Assembly (NCBI RefSeq): GCF_900167185.1
Contig: NZ_FUWM01000007.1
Span: forward strand, 62,001 to 126,000
Direction: 5' to 3'
DNA from: Selenihalanaerobacter shriftii
GTDB taxonomy: Bacteria > Bacillota > Halanaerobiia > Halobacteroidales > Acetohalobiaceae
Length of the DNA: 64,000 nucleotides
Shown here: one piece after another, positions 38,834 through 47,452 of the stretch
Layout: each line of letters begins with the position of its first letter
Position numbering within the stretch: the first letter of the stretch is position 1
Notes under the pieces: model-generated
Told to the model about the DNA's origin: nothing
Database searches by the model: none
The model's input: the letters and a program-made list of their open reading frames with translations, nothing else
Translations under genes and position numbers: made by a program

Positions 38834-39287
38834 TAAGATCCTCCTCATAAGTAATAATTAACTGATTTTGACTGATTAATCTATCATTTCCATCCTTTAA
38901 AACATATTCTAACTTAATATCTCCGCTATTGGCATCAGTCTTAATCTCAACCTCATTTACTACTAGTTTAAAGCTTAGCTTCCCATAAGGAGTCACATAG
39001 TCAAAAGGACTACTATCGCCAGCTTTAAACTCCTGTTTCATTCGTACCCCACCATCACGAATTAAAGTAATCATATCTTCCTGAATTTTAAGAGTAGTAA
39101 TTGTATCTTCCGTTTCAACTAACTCTTCTTTATACCTTAGATAGTACCCTATCTTTTTTTTATAAAGCTGTCCATCAACAGCAAAAGAATGTCTTTCTTG
39201 ATTACCTACATCATCAGTTTGAATATTCTCCACATTTACTACTACTTGCAAAGTATCTACCCCCGACTTAACTTTCGACTTCAACAT
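38826..39287 (-). CDS. DUF1934 (YwiB-like) protein, probable leaderless start
   Basis: A 153-residue beta-barrel protein of the DUF1934/YwiB family, function unknown, that precedes argS in many Firmicutes. Family text: GNQERHSFAVDGQLYKKKIGYYLRYKEE, VRMKQEFKAGDSSPFDYVTPYGKLSFKLVVNEVEI and LEYVLKDGNDRLISQNQLIITY. No ribosome-binding site precedes the ATG (39285-39287). Instead a near-perfect promoter ends six bases before it. A start further in, at a TTG after GGGGGT (about codon 13), would also keep the conserved part. Confidence 0.85.
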   Translation of the reverse strand: MLKSKVKSGVDTLQVVVNVENIQTDDVGNQERHSFAVDGQLYKKKIGYYLRYKEELVETEDTITTLKIQEDMITLIRDGGVRMKQEFKAGDSSPFDYVTPYGKLSFKLVVNEVEIKTDANSGDIKLEYVLKDGNDRLISQNQLIITYEEDLNG

Positions 39288-39293
39288 TATTAT

Positions 39294-39322
39294 ATTATAT
39301 CTGTTTAAATTTAATTTTTCAA
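39294..39322 (-). promoter_or_regulatory. Promoter of DUF1934-argS, placed for a leaderless mRNA
   Basis: TTGAAA (39317-39322), 17 bases, TATAAT (39294-39299). Six bases separate the -10 from the ATG, so the expected first transcribed base is the A of the start codon. Confidence 0.8.
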
Positions 39323-39359
39323 GAAATCTTTTCTACTCTAATATAAAAGAATAATCAAA

Positions 39360-39806
39360 TCATTTAAATAATTTAATTAACACGGCTGTGATACCACTAG
39401 CAATTAATGGACCGCTGGGCATCCCCTTAAAGAATGCTATTCCTATAATAATACCAGCTACCAAATTAGGGATCACTTCAGGAGAAGTACTCATTAAACT
39501 TAACCCTTCTTTTGTAAATTGAGTCACTAAAACTCCCATAATTACTGAAATTATCCCGATAGGACTCTTGATAGTCTCTACAATCTCTAACAGATCAACT
39601 TCTCCAGTAGCCACTGGATTCAATACACCTAGCATAATTAAAATAATTCCTAATTTAATGCTATATCTATCAATAATCGGAAAAATGTTGTCCAGTTTAA
39701 GTATTCTTAAACTCAATAATAGGAGTGAAGATATAATCAATGAATTATTCTTAGATATTATTCCTAGAATAAGTAATATAAATAATACTAAATTTATTTG
39801 AGCCAT
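39360..39806 (-). CDS. DUF441 family membrane protein
   Basis: A 148-residue protein with four or five membrane segments, matching DUF441 (YtwI-like): LDNIFPIIDRYSIKLGIILIMLGVLNPVATGEV, SPIGIISVIMGVLVTQFTKEGLSLMSTSPEVIPNLVAGIIIGIAFFKGMPSGPLIASGI. Function unknown. ATG at 39804-39806 with AAAGGAG seven bases upstream. It follows the activase cluster after a hairpin. Confidence 0.88.
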   Translation of the reverse strand: MAQINLVLFILLILGIISKNNSLIISSLLLLSLRILKLDNIFPIIDRYSIKLGIILIMLGVLNPVATGEVDLLEIVETIKSPIGIISVIMGVLVTQFTKEGLSLMSTSPEVIPNLVAGIIIGIAFFKGMPSGPLIASGITAVLIKLFK

Positions 39807-39844
39807 CTTTACGCTCCTTTCATATCGACAAACCAAGCATAACT

Positions 39845-39871
39845 AAAACATTCCTAGGCTAGGAATGTTTT
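39845..39871 (-). terminator. Hairpin at the end of the activase cluster
   Basis: Perfect 12-base-pair stem (AAAACATTCCTA, 39845-39856, complement 39860-39871) with a three-base loop; the stop codon of the last cluster gene is in the stem. Confidence 0.65.
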
Positions 39872-40942
39872 GGGATTTTTCTTTTTTTGTTGTAATAGAT
39901 CAACAAAGGCTTCCAATCTGGTTTGGACTCCTGTAGCACTCGAATGTTCATCCAAAATTAAAGTTAGAATCGGAATTTCTAAATTCTCTTCTATCTTTGT
40001 AAATAAACTTTTAGCTATAATCTCCGGCATACAACCAAATGGTGCCAATTGTATAACACCATCATAATCTTTTTCTCCATATAATACAGTCTCTCCTATA
40101 GTTTCTAGTCCAAGCCCTCCGACTCCTTCTTTTAAGTAATCTTTAGCAGCATTAATCACTTGTCGATTACTGGTCAGTCCTAACGCACCAAAGATCAAAT
40201 TATTTTTTACCCATTTACTTAAGAAGACAGCCCTATCTATCTTAACTCCTAATTCGTTTAACCTTCGTTCTACATCTAAATTAGCAAAGGACTCTGAAAC
40301 AGTATATATATCGCCGACTATACCTATTCTTAGTAAGTTATTTGGTTGTTGAGGTCTTATTTCCAATAGCTCTATTTTAAATTTTTCTTTAATTCTAGAT
40401 AATTCTTTATGGCCCTTAGCTTTTAAAATCAATTCCAAATACTTATTATCTAACCTTTGGCTCACTCCCTTGGATAAGTAGGCACTTTCCATTAACTTAA
40501 ACTTTTTTAACTCTTCAAGCAGGATTAACTTCGCCCATGCTAACCTTAAGACAAATCCCGCTTTAATTAAACTAAAATCGGAAGAAAGCGTCCTGAAGAC
40601 TTCAATTATTGAGCTTATCGGTGGCTCTAATATATATATTTCAAAGTCATATCCTAAATCCTTCAAAATATCATTGGCTAGTTCTCCAAAATGCCCAAAA
40701 CGACACGGACCATTACCCCCAGCAATAATTAAAGCATCTGCTCCTAAATCTAATGCTTCAATAAAGTTACCTAACACAAATTTAAAGGGTAAACATGCTG
40801 ACTCTGGAGAATATTTAGTTCCTAAATTTAACGTTCTTTTGGTTAATGGCGGTGGAACTATCATATCTATCTTAAGATCTCTTAAAAAACTCTGTAATGG
40901 AATGCTTAAGCTCCCCATCTGGGGAAATGTTACCTTCATCAT
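39854..40942 (-). CDS. DUF2229-type CoA-dehydratase-activase-related protein (third copy)
   Basis: A 362-residue protein starting KVTFPQMGSLSIPLQSFLRDLKIDMIVPPPLTKRTLNLGTKYSPESACLPFKFVLGNFIEAL, parallel to the gene at 41972. NGPCRFGHF has the cysteine of the GPCRxGHY motif; QLAPFGCMPEIIAKSLFTKI and LILDEHSSATGVQTRLEAFVDLL are also shared. These domains resemble the 2-hydroxyacyl-CoA dehydratase fold and usually occur fused to an ATPase activase. The cysteines suggest a 4Fe-4S cluster. Substrate unknown. It follows the activase by 76 bases. Confidence 0.8.
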   Translation of the reverse strand: MMKVTFPQMGSLSIPLQSFLRDLKIDMIVPPPLTKRTLNLGTKYSPESACLPFKFVLGNFIEALDLGADALIIAGGNGPCRFGHFGELANDILKDLGYDFEIYILEPPISSIIEVFRTLSSDFSLIKAGFVLRLAWAKLILLEELKKFKLMESAYLSKGVSQRLDNKYLELILKAKGHKELSRIKEKFKIELLEIRPQQPNNLLRIGIVGDIYTVSESFANLDVERRLNELGVKIDRAVFLSKWVKNNLIFGALGLTSNRQVINAAKDYLKEGVGGLGLETIGETVLYGEKDYDGVIQLAPFGCMPEIIAKSLFTKIEENLEIPILTLILDEHSSATGVQTRLEAFVDLLQQKKKNPKTFLA

Positions 40943-41018
40943 CTCTCCTCCTAATTAATCATTAATTTTATGGTTATTATTAACAATTGATTAAGAGAAA
41001 ATACATACTTGAATAAAC

Positions 41019-41975
41019 TTAAGCTAAATCCCATCTATTACATCTATATCCCCAACGAGAAACTAATTCTCCATTCATTCTAATTTCTATTACTTCACAT
41101 AAGTTAGCACAATTATCACATTCAAAGCTAGCTGGAGTATAATCTATCTCTGTTACATTCCAGCCTTTAAAGTCAGTCTTTCCACCTTTTTTAGCAACCT
41201 CTTCTTTTGCCAATAATGCTGCACCAATAGCCCCCATCACATCATGATGTTTAGGAACTATAATCTCAGTTTCTAATTCTTCAGCAAAAGCCTCTTTAAT
41301 CCCAGCATTAGCTGCTACCCCTCCTTGAAAGACAACAGGAGCTAATATGTCTTTACCTTGCCCTACATTATTGAGATAATTACGAACTAATGCCTCACAT
41401 AATCCGGCAATAATATCTTCTAAACTATGTCCCATCTGCTGCTTATGAATCATATCAGACTCTGCGAAGACCGAACATCTTCCAGCAATTCTAACCTTAT
41501 TTTCTGATTTCAAAGCCATATCTCCAAACTCTTCAATAGGAATACCTAATCTAGCAGCCTGTTGGTCTAAAAATGACCCTGTTCCTGCAGCACAGACAGT
41601 ATTCATAGCAAAATCAACTACTATTCCATTTCTTAGAATAGTTATCTTTGAATCTTGTCCGCCGATTTCTAAAACTGTTTGAACATCTGGCACAATATGA
41701 GATGAAGCTACAGCATGTGCCGTAATTTCATTCTTAACTGTATCTGCTCCAACTATTACACTGGTTAAGTTTCTACCACTACCAGTAGTCCCTATACCTC
41801 TAATCTCTAGCTCATCGGCCAATCTTGTTTTAAGCTTTTTTAGACCTCTCTGCACAACATCAATTGGTTGCCCTTGAGTACGTAAATATAATTTATCTAA
41901 TACTTCACCTTTAGAATCTATCACAACTAAATTAGTACTAACTGAACCAACATCTATTCCTAGATATCCTTTCAT
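41019..41975 (-). CDS. BadF/BcrA/HgdC-type ATPase activase
   Basis: ASKHA-fold ATPase of the 2-hydroxyacyl-CoA dehydratase activator family. LGIDVGSVSTNLVVID is the phosphate-1 loop, EIGGQDSKITIL the second, VFQGGVAANAGIKEAF the third; the bridging 4Fe-4S cysteines are in NTVCAAGTGSFLDQQ and AGRCSVFAESD. In this family ATP hydrolysis drives an electron onto a partner protein. The C-terminal CDNCANLC ... WGYRC is an additional cysteine cluster typical of the large DUF2229 fusion proteins. It overlaps the preceding gene by four bases. Confidence 0.9.
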   Translation of the reverse strand: MKGYLGIDVGSVSTNLVVIDSKGEVLDKLYLRTQGQPIDVVQRGLKKLKTRLADELEIRGIGTTGSGRNLTSVIVGADTVKNEITAHAVASSHIVPDVQTVLEIGGQDSKITILRNGIVVDFAMNTVCAAGTGSFLDQQAARLGIPIEEFGDMALKSENKVRIAGRCSVFAESDMIHKQQMGHSLEDIIAGLCEALVRNYLNNVGQGKDILAPVVFQGGVAANAGIKEAFAEELETEIIVPKHHDVMGAIGAALLAKEEVAKKGGKTDFKGWNVTEIDYTPASFECDNCANLCEVIEIRMNGELVSRWGYRCNRWDLA

Positions 41976-43057
41976 GAAATCTTCTCCCCCGTTTTATCTC
42001 TTTTTTTAGCTAATAGATCAATAAATGCTTCTAAACGCGTATTAACCCCTGCCTTTCCTGTTTTCTCATCTAAAAATAGAGTTAAAAAAGGAATATTCCT
42101 GTCTTTACTAACCTGAGGCAAAATACTTTTGGCTACAATCTCCGGAATACAAGTAAATGGGGCTAACTGAATTACTCCATCAAAATCATTTTGAGCATAT
42201 AAGATAGTATTCCCCACTGAATCTTGCCCATGACCACCTACTAACTGATCTAAGTAAGGCTTAGCAGCTTTAACCACTTCATCTTCTCCTGGCATAAAGA
42301 AAGTATGATCTTTAGTCCATCCAGTTAAATAAATTGAACGATCTACTTCAACTCCCATCTCACCTAAAGTCTTTTCAATCTCTAGATTAGCAAACGGCTC
42401 TAAAACAACATATATCTCTCCAATAATGCCTATTTTCAAAGGATCATAATTATGATCTTGAGGAACATCATTTAATAATTGCAAACTCTTCTCTTTAGCA
42501 TTTTTAATATCTTTTTTAGTGTTAGCGGCTGTAAGGACTCTTTTAACCTTAGCAAATGCTTTAGTCGTGTCCCCTTTTTTTAGCTCTCGGGGACGAACTT
42601 TATGACTTAACCGTTCTACCTCATCTAAAACCATTAACCTATACCATTCCTTCTTGATTAACTTAAATATTTGCCACCAAGACAAATGTGGTCCAGCAAC
42701 TTTTCGAATATTATTAAAGAAACCTTTAAAGCTATCAGTCAAGGCCTCAAAGACTACCATTTCAAATTCATATCCTAAATCTTTCAAGATTTTTTCTTGT
42801 AATTGAGCATAATGTCCAGCTCTACATGGCCCTCTACCACCAGAAGTTATTATTAAATTAGCCCCTTCTGCTAATGACTCTATATAAGTTCCTAACAATA
42901 TTTTAAAAGGTACACAAGCAAATTCTGGTGCATATTTAGCACCTAAACTTAATGTCTTTTTGCTAGGCTGTTTAACAATAACTTCATGTCCTAGTTCTTC
43001 CATGATAGATTTAAAAACAATATTAGATGTCCCCATATAAGGAAAAGTTACCTGCAT
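41972..43057 (-). CDS. DUF2229-type activase-related protein (second copy)
   Basis: 361 residues, QVTFPYMGTSNIVFKSIMEELGHEVIV at the start, GGRGPCRAGHYAQLQEKILKDLGYEFEMVVFEA in the middle and QLAPFTCIPEIVAKSILPQVSKDRNIPFLTLFLDEKTGKAGVNTRLEAFIDLL at the end. Paralogous to the genes at 39854 and 43048. Four-base overlap with the activase downstream and ten or more bases of overlap with the gene upstream show a tightly coupled operon. Confidence 0.82.
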   Translation of the reverse strand: MQVTFPYMGTSNIVFKSIMEELGHEVIVKQPSKKTLSLGAKYAPEFACVPFKILLGTYIESLAEGANLIITSGGRGPCRAGHYAQLQEKILKDLGYEFEMVVFEALTDSFKGFFNNIRKVAGPHLSWWQIFKLIKKEWYRLMVLDEVERLSHKVRPRELKKGDTTKAFAKVKRVLTAANTKKDIKNAKEKSLQLLNDVPQDHNYDPLKIGIIGEIYVVLEPFANLEIEKTLGEMGVEVDRSIYLTGWTKDHTFFMPGEDEVVKAAKPYLDQLVGGHGQDSVGNTILYAQNDFDGVIQLAPFTCIPEIVAKSILPQVSKDRNIPFLTLFLDEKTGKAGVNTRLEAFIDLLAKKRDKTGEKIS

Positions 43058-44037
43058 TGCCGCTCCCTCCTTAGCTTTAACATATCTACAAATGCTTCTA
43101 ATCTAGTGACTAACCCTGCTTCACCAGTATGTTCATCAATAGTTAAAGTCATAAAAGCTATATCTTCTCTATCTTTAGCAGCTAATTGTAATAATTTATT
43201 TACCATGAAATCTGGACCACATCCAAAAGCTGTTATGTGAATCAAACCATCTATCTCCCCAGTTTCATAATAATGATATCCTGCTTTAACTATTTGATCA
43301 CTAAATGTCCAAAAGAGTGGCTTCTTTAATTTATGACCTTGCTTATCTAACTGATCTTTAGTTAACATATCAGCTGTAACTACTTCTAATCCAAATTCTC
43401 TTAACTTTTGTATCATTCCAACTGAAACATATGGATCATAAAGAATATACGGATAACCTAACACTGCTACTTTCAGTAAGTCTTTATTAGGTTTAAAGTC
43501 TAAATTTACATCATCTCCCTTTAATTTCTGCATTGCCTCTATAAATGTATACCCTTGCTTTAATAAACGATTAAACCTAGCAAAATAATCCTTTGCCTCT
43601 TTAAATGCTAAATAAATTTTTAAAGGGTTCTTAGTTAATAATGATCCTACCCGATAGATAACCTTAAATAATTCAAACTCACTTTCTCTTAAGTCTACCC
43701 TTGGCGCAATTATTTCAGGTAGATCATCTAAACTATTTTCAATCATATCTGGTAACCCTAAAAATTTAGGACAATAAACTTGCTTACCGTTAGTACTAAC
43801 TAACCTTGGAATAAAAATATATTCAGCTCTATCTTTCAAATCTAAAACATGACCATGAAATAACTTAATAGGAACACATGCATCATTAACAGTCTTCTTA
43901 ACCCCATCATCAATTATATTTCGAGAGGTATTCTTGGATGGAATTACCTCTGCTCCTAATTCAGTAAAGAATTTCTCCCACAAAGGATAATAAGCATAAT
44001 AAGATAGTGTTTTAGGAACCCCAATTTTAACTACCAT
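43048..44037 (-). CDS. DUF2229-type activase-related protein (first copy)
   Basis: 329 residues from the ATG at 44035-44037 (GGAG eight bases upstream). KIGVPKTLSYYAYYPLWEKFFTELGAEVIPSKNTSRNIIDDGVKKTVNDACVPIKLFHGHV is the DUF2229 N-terminus; HITAFGCGPDFMVNKLLQLAA and TLTIDEHTGEAGLVTRLEAFVDML is the shared C-terminus. First gene of the cluster, with a promoter at 44123-44151. Confidence 0.82.
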   Translation of the reverse strand: MVVKIGVPKTLSYYAYYPLWEKFFTELGAEVIPSKNTSRNIIDDGVKKTVNDACVPIKLFHGHVLDLKDRAEYIFIPRLVSTNGKQVYCPKFLGLPDMIENSLDDLPEIIAPRVDLRESEFELFKVIYRVGSLLTKNPLKIYLAFKEAKDYFARFNRLLKQGYTFIEAMQKLKGDDVNLDFKPNKDLLKVAVLGYPYILYDPYVSVGMIQKLREFGLEVVTADMLTKDQLDKQGHKLKKPLFWTFSDQIVKAGYHYYETGEIDGLIHITAFGCGPDFMVNKLLQLAAKDREDIAFMTLTIDEHTGEAGLVTRLEAFVDMLKLRRERQCR

Positions 44038-44122
44038 CTCTACCACTCCACTTCCTACTAGATTAATTAAATATAATTAATACACGATTTACTCTCTTTA
44101 CATATTATTACTCATTAACTAT

Positions 44123-44151
44123 ATAATATATTTTTCGTTATTAATTATCAA
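44123..44151 (-). promoter_or_regulatory. Promoter of the activase cluster
   Basis: TTGATA (44146-44151), 17 bases, TATTAT (44123-44128), giving a leader of about 75 bases. Confidence 0.65.
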
Positions 44152-44189
44152 GCTTCCTGCCTAATTAAATGAATAATTTTAACTCTAAA

Positions 44190-44227
44190 ATAGAAAATAT
44201 GCAAGCATCTATAATAGATACTCGCAT
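44190..44227 (-). terminator. Intrinsic terminator of glnA
   Basis: ATGCGAGTATCTA on the minus strand pairs fully (two G-U pairs) with TAGATGCTTGCAT around a three-base loop (44199-44227), followed by TTTTCTATTTT. Confidence 0.85.
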
Positions 44228-44256
44228 ATAACTTTAATTATATCTCTGAATTTTAT

Positions 44257-44309
44257 TTAGAAAGCTTCTAATTCTTTAGAAAGTTTCTAATTTTTTAGAA
44301 AGTCTCTAA
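44257..44309 (-). repeat. Three 19-base tandem units at the glnA 3' end
   Basis: Cores at 44295-44309, 44276-44290 and 44257-44271 are near copies of TTAGARRCTTTCTAA spaced exactly 19 bases. The first is the real end of glnA (Leu-Glu-Thr-Phe-stop); the others are untranslated copies that would encode LETF-stop and LEAF-stop. Confidence 0.9.
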
Positions 44310-45626
44310 ATATTGATCTAACTCCCATTGATGAACTTGAGTCTTATAAACATTCCATTCTATTGTCTTAGCTTTAACAAAATGATTATAAGTATGATCT
44401 CCTAAAGCAGATTTAATCACTTCATTCTGTTGTAATTCAGTGATTGCTTCCGTTAAATCACCTGGTAGACTTTCAATTCCTGCATCCTTCCTCTCAGATG
44501 CAGTCATATCATAGATATTATCAAGCGCTTCTTTACCGGGATCAATCTTATTCTTGATTCCATCTAATCCTGCCTTTAACATAACAGCCATAGCTAAATA
44601 TGGATTTGCAGCCGGATCAGGGTTTCTAAGCTCTACTCTTGTCCCAATACCTCTAGAAGCTGGAATTCTAACTAAAGCACTTCTATTAGCACCCGACCAA
44701 GAGATATAAACTGGCGCTTCATAACCTGGTACTAACCTCTTATAAGAGTTAACCGTAGGATTAGTAATTGCCGCAATAGCTTTAGCATGCTTTAACAAAC
44801 CACCAATGTAATAATAAGCTATTTCACTTAATCCACGTTCATCTTCTGGATCATAGAATGCATTTTCACCATCTTGAAATAGTGATTGATTAACATGCAT
44901 ACCTGAACCATTCTCTCCAAAGATAGGTTTTGGCATAAAAGTGGCATGTAAACCATGATCTTTTGCAATAGCTTTAGTTACAAATTTAAATGTAGCTATA
45001 TTATCAGCTGTTCTTAATGCATCAGCATACTTAAAGTCAATTTCATGCTGTCCAGGTGCTACTTCATGATGTGAAGCCTCTACTTCAAACCCCATAGCAT
45101 CTAATGCTAAAGAAATATCTCTTCTTGTATTATGGCCTAAATCTACTGGTGATAAATCAAAGTAACCGCCTTTATCATTAGTTTTAGTAGTTGGCTCACC
45201 ATTCTCATCAGTTTCAAATAAGAAAAACTCAGGTTCAGGGCCAGCAAACATTTCATAGCCTAATTCTTCAGCCTCTTCGATTACTTTCTTTAAAATATTT
45301 CTTGGTCCACCTGAAAACGGTTCTCCATCAGCAGTATAAACATCACAAATTAATCTTGCTACTGAACCATCATCTTGTGGTCTCCAAGGAAAGATTGTAA
45401 ATGTTTCGTAATCAGGTTTTAAATACATATCAGACTCTTGGATTCTAGTAAACCCTTCAATAGAGGAACCATCAAACATTATTTCGCCATCCAAAGCATC
45501 CTCTAACTGTTCTATTGTAATAGCAACATTCTTCGTAATTCCTAAAATATCAGTAAACTGTAATCTAATAAACTTAACATTCAATTCTTCTGATTTCTGT
45601 AAAATTTCTTCCTTAGTTAATGACAT
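44295..45626 (-). CDS. glnA: Glutamine synthetase type I
   Basis: Makes glutamine from glutamate, ammonia and [79 protein letters not shown] and [24 protein letters not shown] are the metal and substrate blocks. At 443 residues it is the GSI-alpha size of B. subtilis (444), without the enteric insertion, so feedback control rather than adenylylation is expected. Strong promoter and GGAGG site upstream. I found no clear GlnR operator. Confidence 0.98.
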   Translation of the reverse strand: MSLTKEEILQKSEELNVKFIRLQFTDILGITKNVAITIEQLEDALDGEIMFDGSSIEGFTRIQESDMYLKPDYETFTIFPWRPQDDGSVARLICDVYTADGEPFSGGPRNILKKVIEEAEELGYEMFAGPEPEFFLFETDENGEPTTKTNDKGGYFDLSPVDLGHNTRRDISLALDAMGFEVEASHHEVAPGQHEIDFKYADALRTADNIATFKFVTKAIAKDHGLHATFMPKPIFGENGSGMHVNQSLFQDGENAFYDPEDERGLSEIAYYYIGGLLKHAKAIAAITNPTVNSYKRLVPGYEAPVYISWSGANRSALVRIPASRGIGTRVELRNPDPAANPYLAMAVMLKAGLDGIKNKIDPGKEALDNIYDMTASERKDAGIESLPGDLTEAITELQQNEVIKSALGDHTYNHFVKAKTIEWNVYKTQVHQWELDQYLETF

Positions 45627-45694
45627 ATTCTTCTTACCTCCTAATTATCTTCATTCTCACCTTTTTAAATATAATCACTAAATTCTTCTTTTCA

Positions 45695-45723
45695 ATTGTA
45701 ACAAACATCGAATTGTATGTCAA
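45695..45723 (-). promoter_or_regulatory. Promoter of glnA
   Basis: TTGACA (45718-45723), 17 bases, TACAAT (45695-45700) with TGT before it. One of the strongest housekeeping-type promoters in the window; leader about 60 bases. Confidence 0.85.
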
Positions 45724-45751
45724 GTTAATGTCAGGTTATTTAACACTTATT

Positions 45752-46651
45752 TTACATGCTTTTGAATGAATCAACTATCATAGGTGCTAAATCAGTTAAA
45801 TCAAAAATAGATTTCCTTATTTCTTCTTTAAAATCCCCAATAAGAATAGTTGGCACTCTATTTTTAGTATGAGTCTTAGAACTAATATCCTCAATATTTC
45901 CATGATCACTTGTTAACACCAATAAAGTAGTATTCCAATCTAAGCGTTTAAATAAATTCAACAAAAACTCATCTAAATCTTCAATAACTTGTATTGATTC
46001 TTCTAGATCCTGCTTATGACCTACAATATCTGATCGAAAGTATTCAAATAGAATAAAATCATATTCTTTAGTAGCATTAACCAGTCTAGAAGCTGACTCC
46101 CTTGGAGTAACCTTAGGTAAATCGTAACCTTTATTTATTAATATCTGTTGAGTAAGATCATGATATAATGATTCCCCAGACAATAAATTTTCCACGTTAT
46201 TAAACCTTACTCCTCCAGCCATGGCTGCCAATGTAGTCGCTGAATGATATCTTGTCTTTTCAAAATAATCGTTAGTATAAGTATTAATAAAATGGGTCTT
46301 TAGACCCATTTTATTAATCTTTTTAAATATACTTTCCTCTTTAATAATCTTTTGTAAAGTAGGAGTGGGAAAACCACTAATATGTCTCCCTAGCTTTTGG
46401 GCAGCATTAACTCCTGTAAAAATAGCTGTCTGTCCAGTAGCACTTTGTGGTAATCCATCAACACCCAAAGAAGCATCTGTAGGAATTAAGGTAGCTATTT
46501 CTGAATTATGATTTCCTATCTCTTTAGTTAAATCAAAACCACCTAATATACGATTCAAACCTGGTGTGTTTGCAGCAACTAGTGGATTAAATTTACTAGA
46601 GTTTTGACCTAAACCTAGTCCATCAATAAATATCATAATTATTTTGGTCAT
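45752..46651 (-). CDS. Alkaline-phosphatase-superfamily metalloenzyme (phosphoglyceromutase-like)
   Basis: A 299-residue two-metal enzyme. Metal and nucleophile blocks: MIFIDGLGLGQ, GLPQSATGQTAIFTGVNAAQ (nucleophile Ser/Thr), FEYFRSDIVGHKQD and TSDHGNIED. This is the core of the cofactor-independent phosphoglycerate mutase/phosphopentomutase group, but it is far shorter than a true iPGM (about 510) and lacks its transferase domain, so hydrolysis of a phosphate ester or nucleotide is more likely. No signal peptide. Substrate unknown. The coding sequence contains a perfect 16-base-pair hairpin (46283-46318). Confidence 0.82.
   Translation of the reverse strand: MTKIIMIFIDGLGLGQNSSKFNPLVAANTPGLNRILGGFDLTKEIGNHNSEIATLIPTDASLGVDGLPQSATGQTAIFTGVNAAQKLGRHISGFPTPTLQKIIKEESIFKKINKMGLKTHFINTYTNDYFEKTRYHSATTLAAMAGGVRFNNVENLLSGESLYHDLTQQILINKGYDLPKVTPRESASRLVNATKEYDFILFEYFRSDIVGHKQDLEESIQVIEDLDEFLLNLFKRLDWNTTLLVLTSDHGNIEDISSKTHTKNRVPTILIGDFKEEIRKSIFDLTDLAPMIVDSFKSM
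46283..46318. repeat. Perfect 16-base-pair inverted repeat inside a coding region
   Basis: ATTAATAAAATGGGTC and its exact complement flank a four-base loop. It encodes INKMGLKTHFINT, which matches the family in position, so it does not interrupt the gene. Confidence 0.9.
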
Positions 46652-46736
46652 AATTTTAACTCCTTTTTAGTATTATTTCCTAAAAAACTACTTTGTATTT
46701 TGATTTAGTTTAATAATTTTAACTTACTTGCATATT

Positions 46737-46766
46737 AAAAAAGACAAATGGCAGCCCATTTGTCTT
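46737..46766 (-). terminator. Intrinsic terminator of the two-component operon
   Basis: Eleven-base-pair stem AAGACAAATGG (46741-46751) with complement (46756-46766), four-base loop, followed by TTTTTT on the minus strand. Confidence 0.92.
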
Positions 46767-46786
46767 ACATCAAATTCTATTTATAT

Positions 46787-47452
46787 CTAAATCCCTAACT
46801 GTTTATGTAATTTCTCCTTCATTCTTTTCCTAGTAATATAAGTTGCAGCCTCTACTCGATTATTCAAATCTAATTTTCTTAAAATATTACTTACATAATT
46901 TCTAACTGTCTTTTCAGCTAAATGAATTCTCTGGGCAATTTCTCGATTTGTTAAACCTTCTGCTAAAAAATTAAGAACTGCTTCTTCTCTATCAGTTAAC
47001 TTATTCTCTTTCTCTAATTCATCCTCCGAGTGTCTCATATGTTCTAAAACCTTTTGAGTAATTCTAGAATCTAATAATGATTCTCCTTGACTAACCGCTT
47101 CTATTGCTTCTATTAATTCTTGACTATTTATTTCTTTTAATATATAACCACTAGCACCAGCCATAATAGATTTAACTATAGCCTCGTCTTCTGCATAAGA
47201 ACTTAACATTACAACTTTAATATTAGGATGATTATTACAGATCTCCCGACAGGCATCAACCCCATTACCTGATGGCATTCTAATATCCATCAGTACCACA
47301 TTAGGTTCATGCTGTGCTGCCTTCTTAACAGCTTCATCAGCAGAACCGGCTTGAGCAACAACTTCAAACTCTGCTTTCCGCTCCAGTAAAACAGCTAAAC
47401 CAGTTCTCACTACTTCATGATCATCAACTAGCATTATTTTTACTGCAGACAT
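46787..47452 (-). CDS. NarL/LuxR-type response regulator
   Basis: A 221-residue regulator: receiver domain (1-120) with IMLVDDHE, phospho-acceptor Asp in VVLMDIRMP, and KEIN; then a LuxR-type helix-turn-helix (about 150-212) with LTDREEAVLNFLAEGLTNREIAQRIHLAEKTVRNYVSNILRKLDLNNR. It overlaps the kinase gene by 29 bases, so the pair is coupled. Target genes are not evident. Confidence 0.94.
   Translation of the reverse strand: MSAVKIMLVDDHEVVRTGLAVLLERKAEFEVVAQAGSADEAVKKAAQHEPNVVLMDIRMPSGNGVDACREICNNHPNIKVVMLSSYAEDEAIVKSIMAGASGYILKEINSQELIEAIEAVSQGESLLDSRITQKVLEHMRHSEDELEKENKLTDREEAVLNFLAEGLTNREIAQRIHLAEKTVRNYVSNILRKLDLNNRVEAATYITRKRMKEKLHKQLGI

Noticed and set aside
45620-45740. GlnR operator (TGTNAN7TNACA) before glnA
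   Set aside because: I looked on both strands and found only partial halves with wrong spacing.
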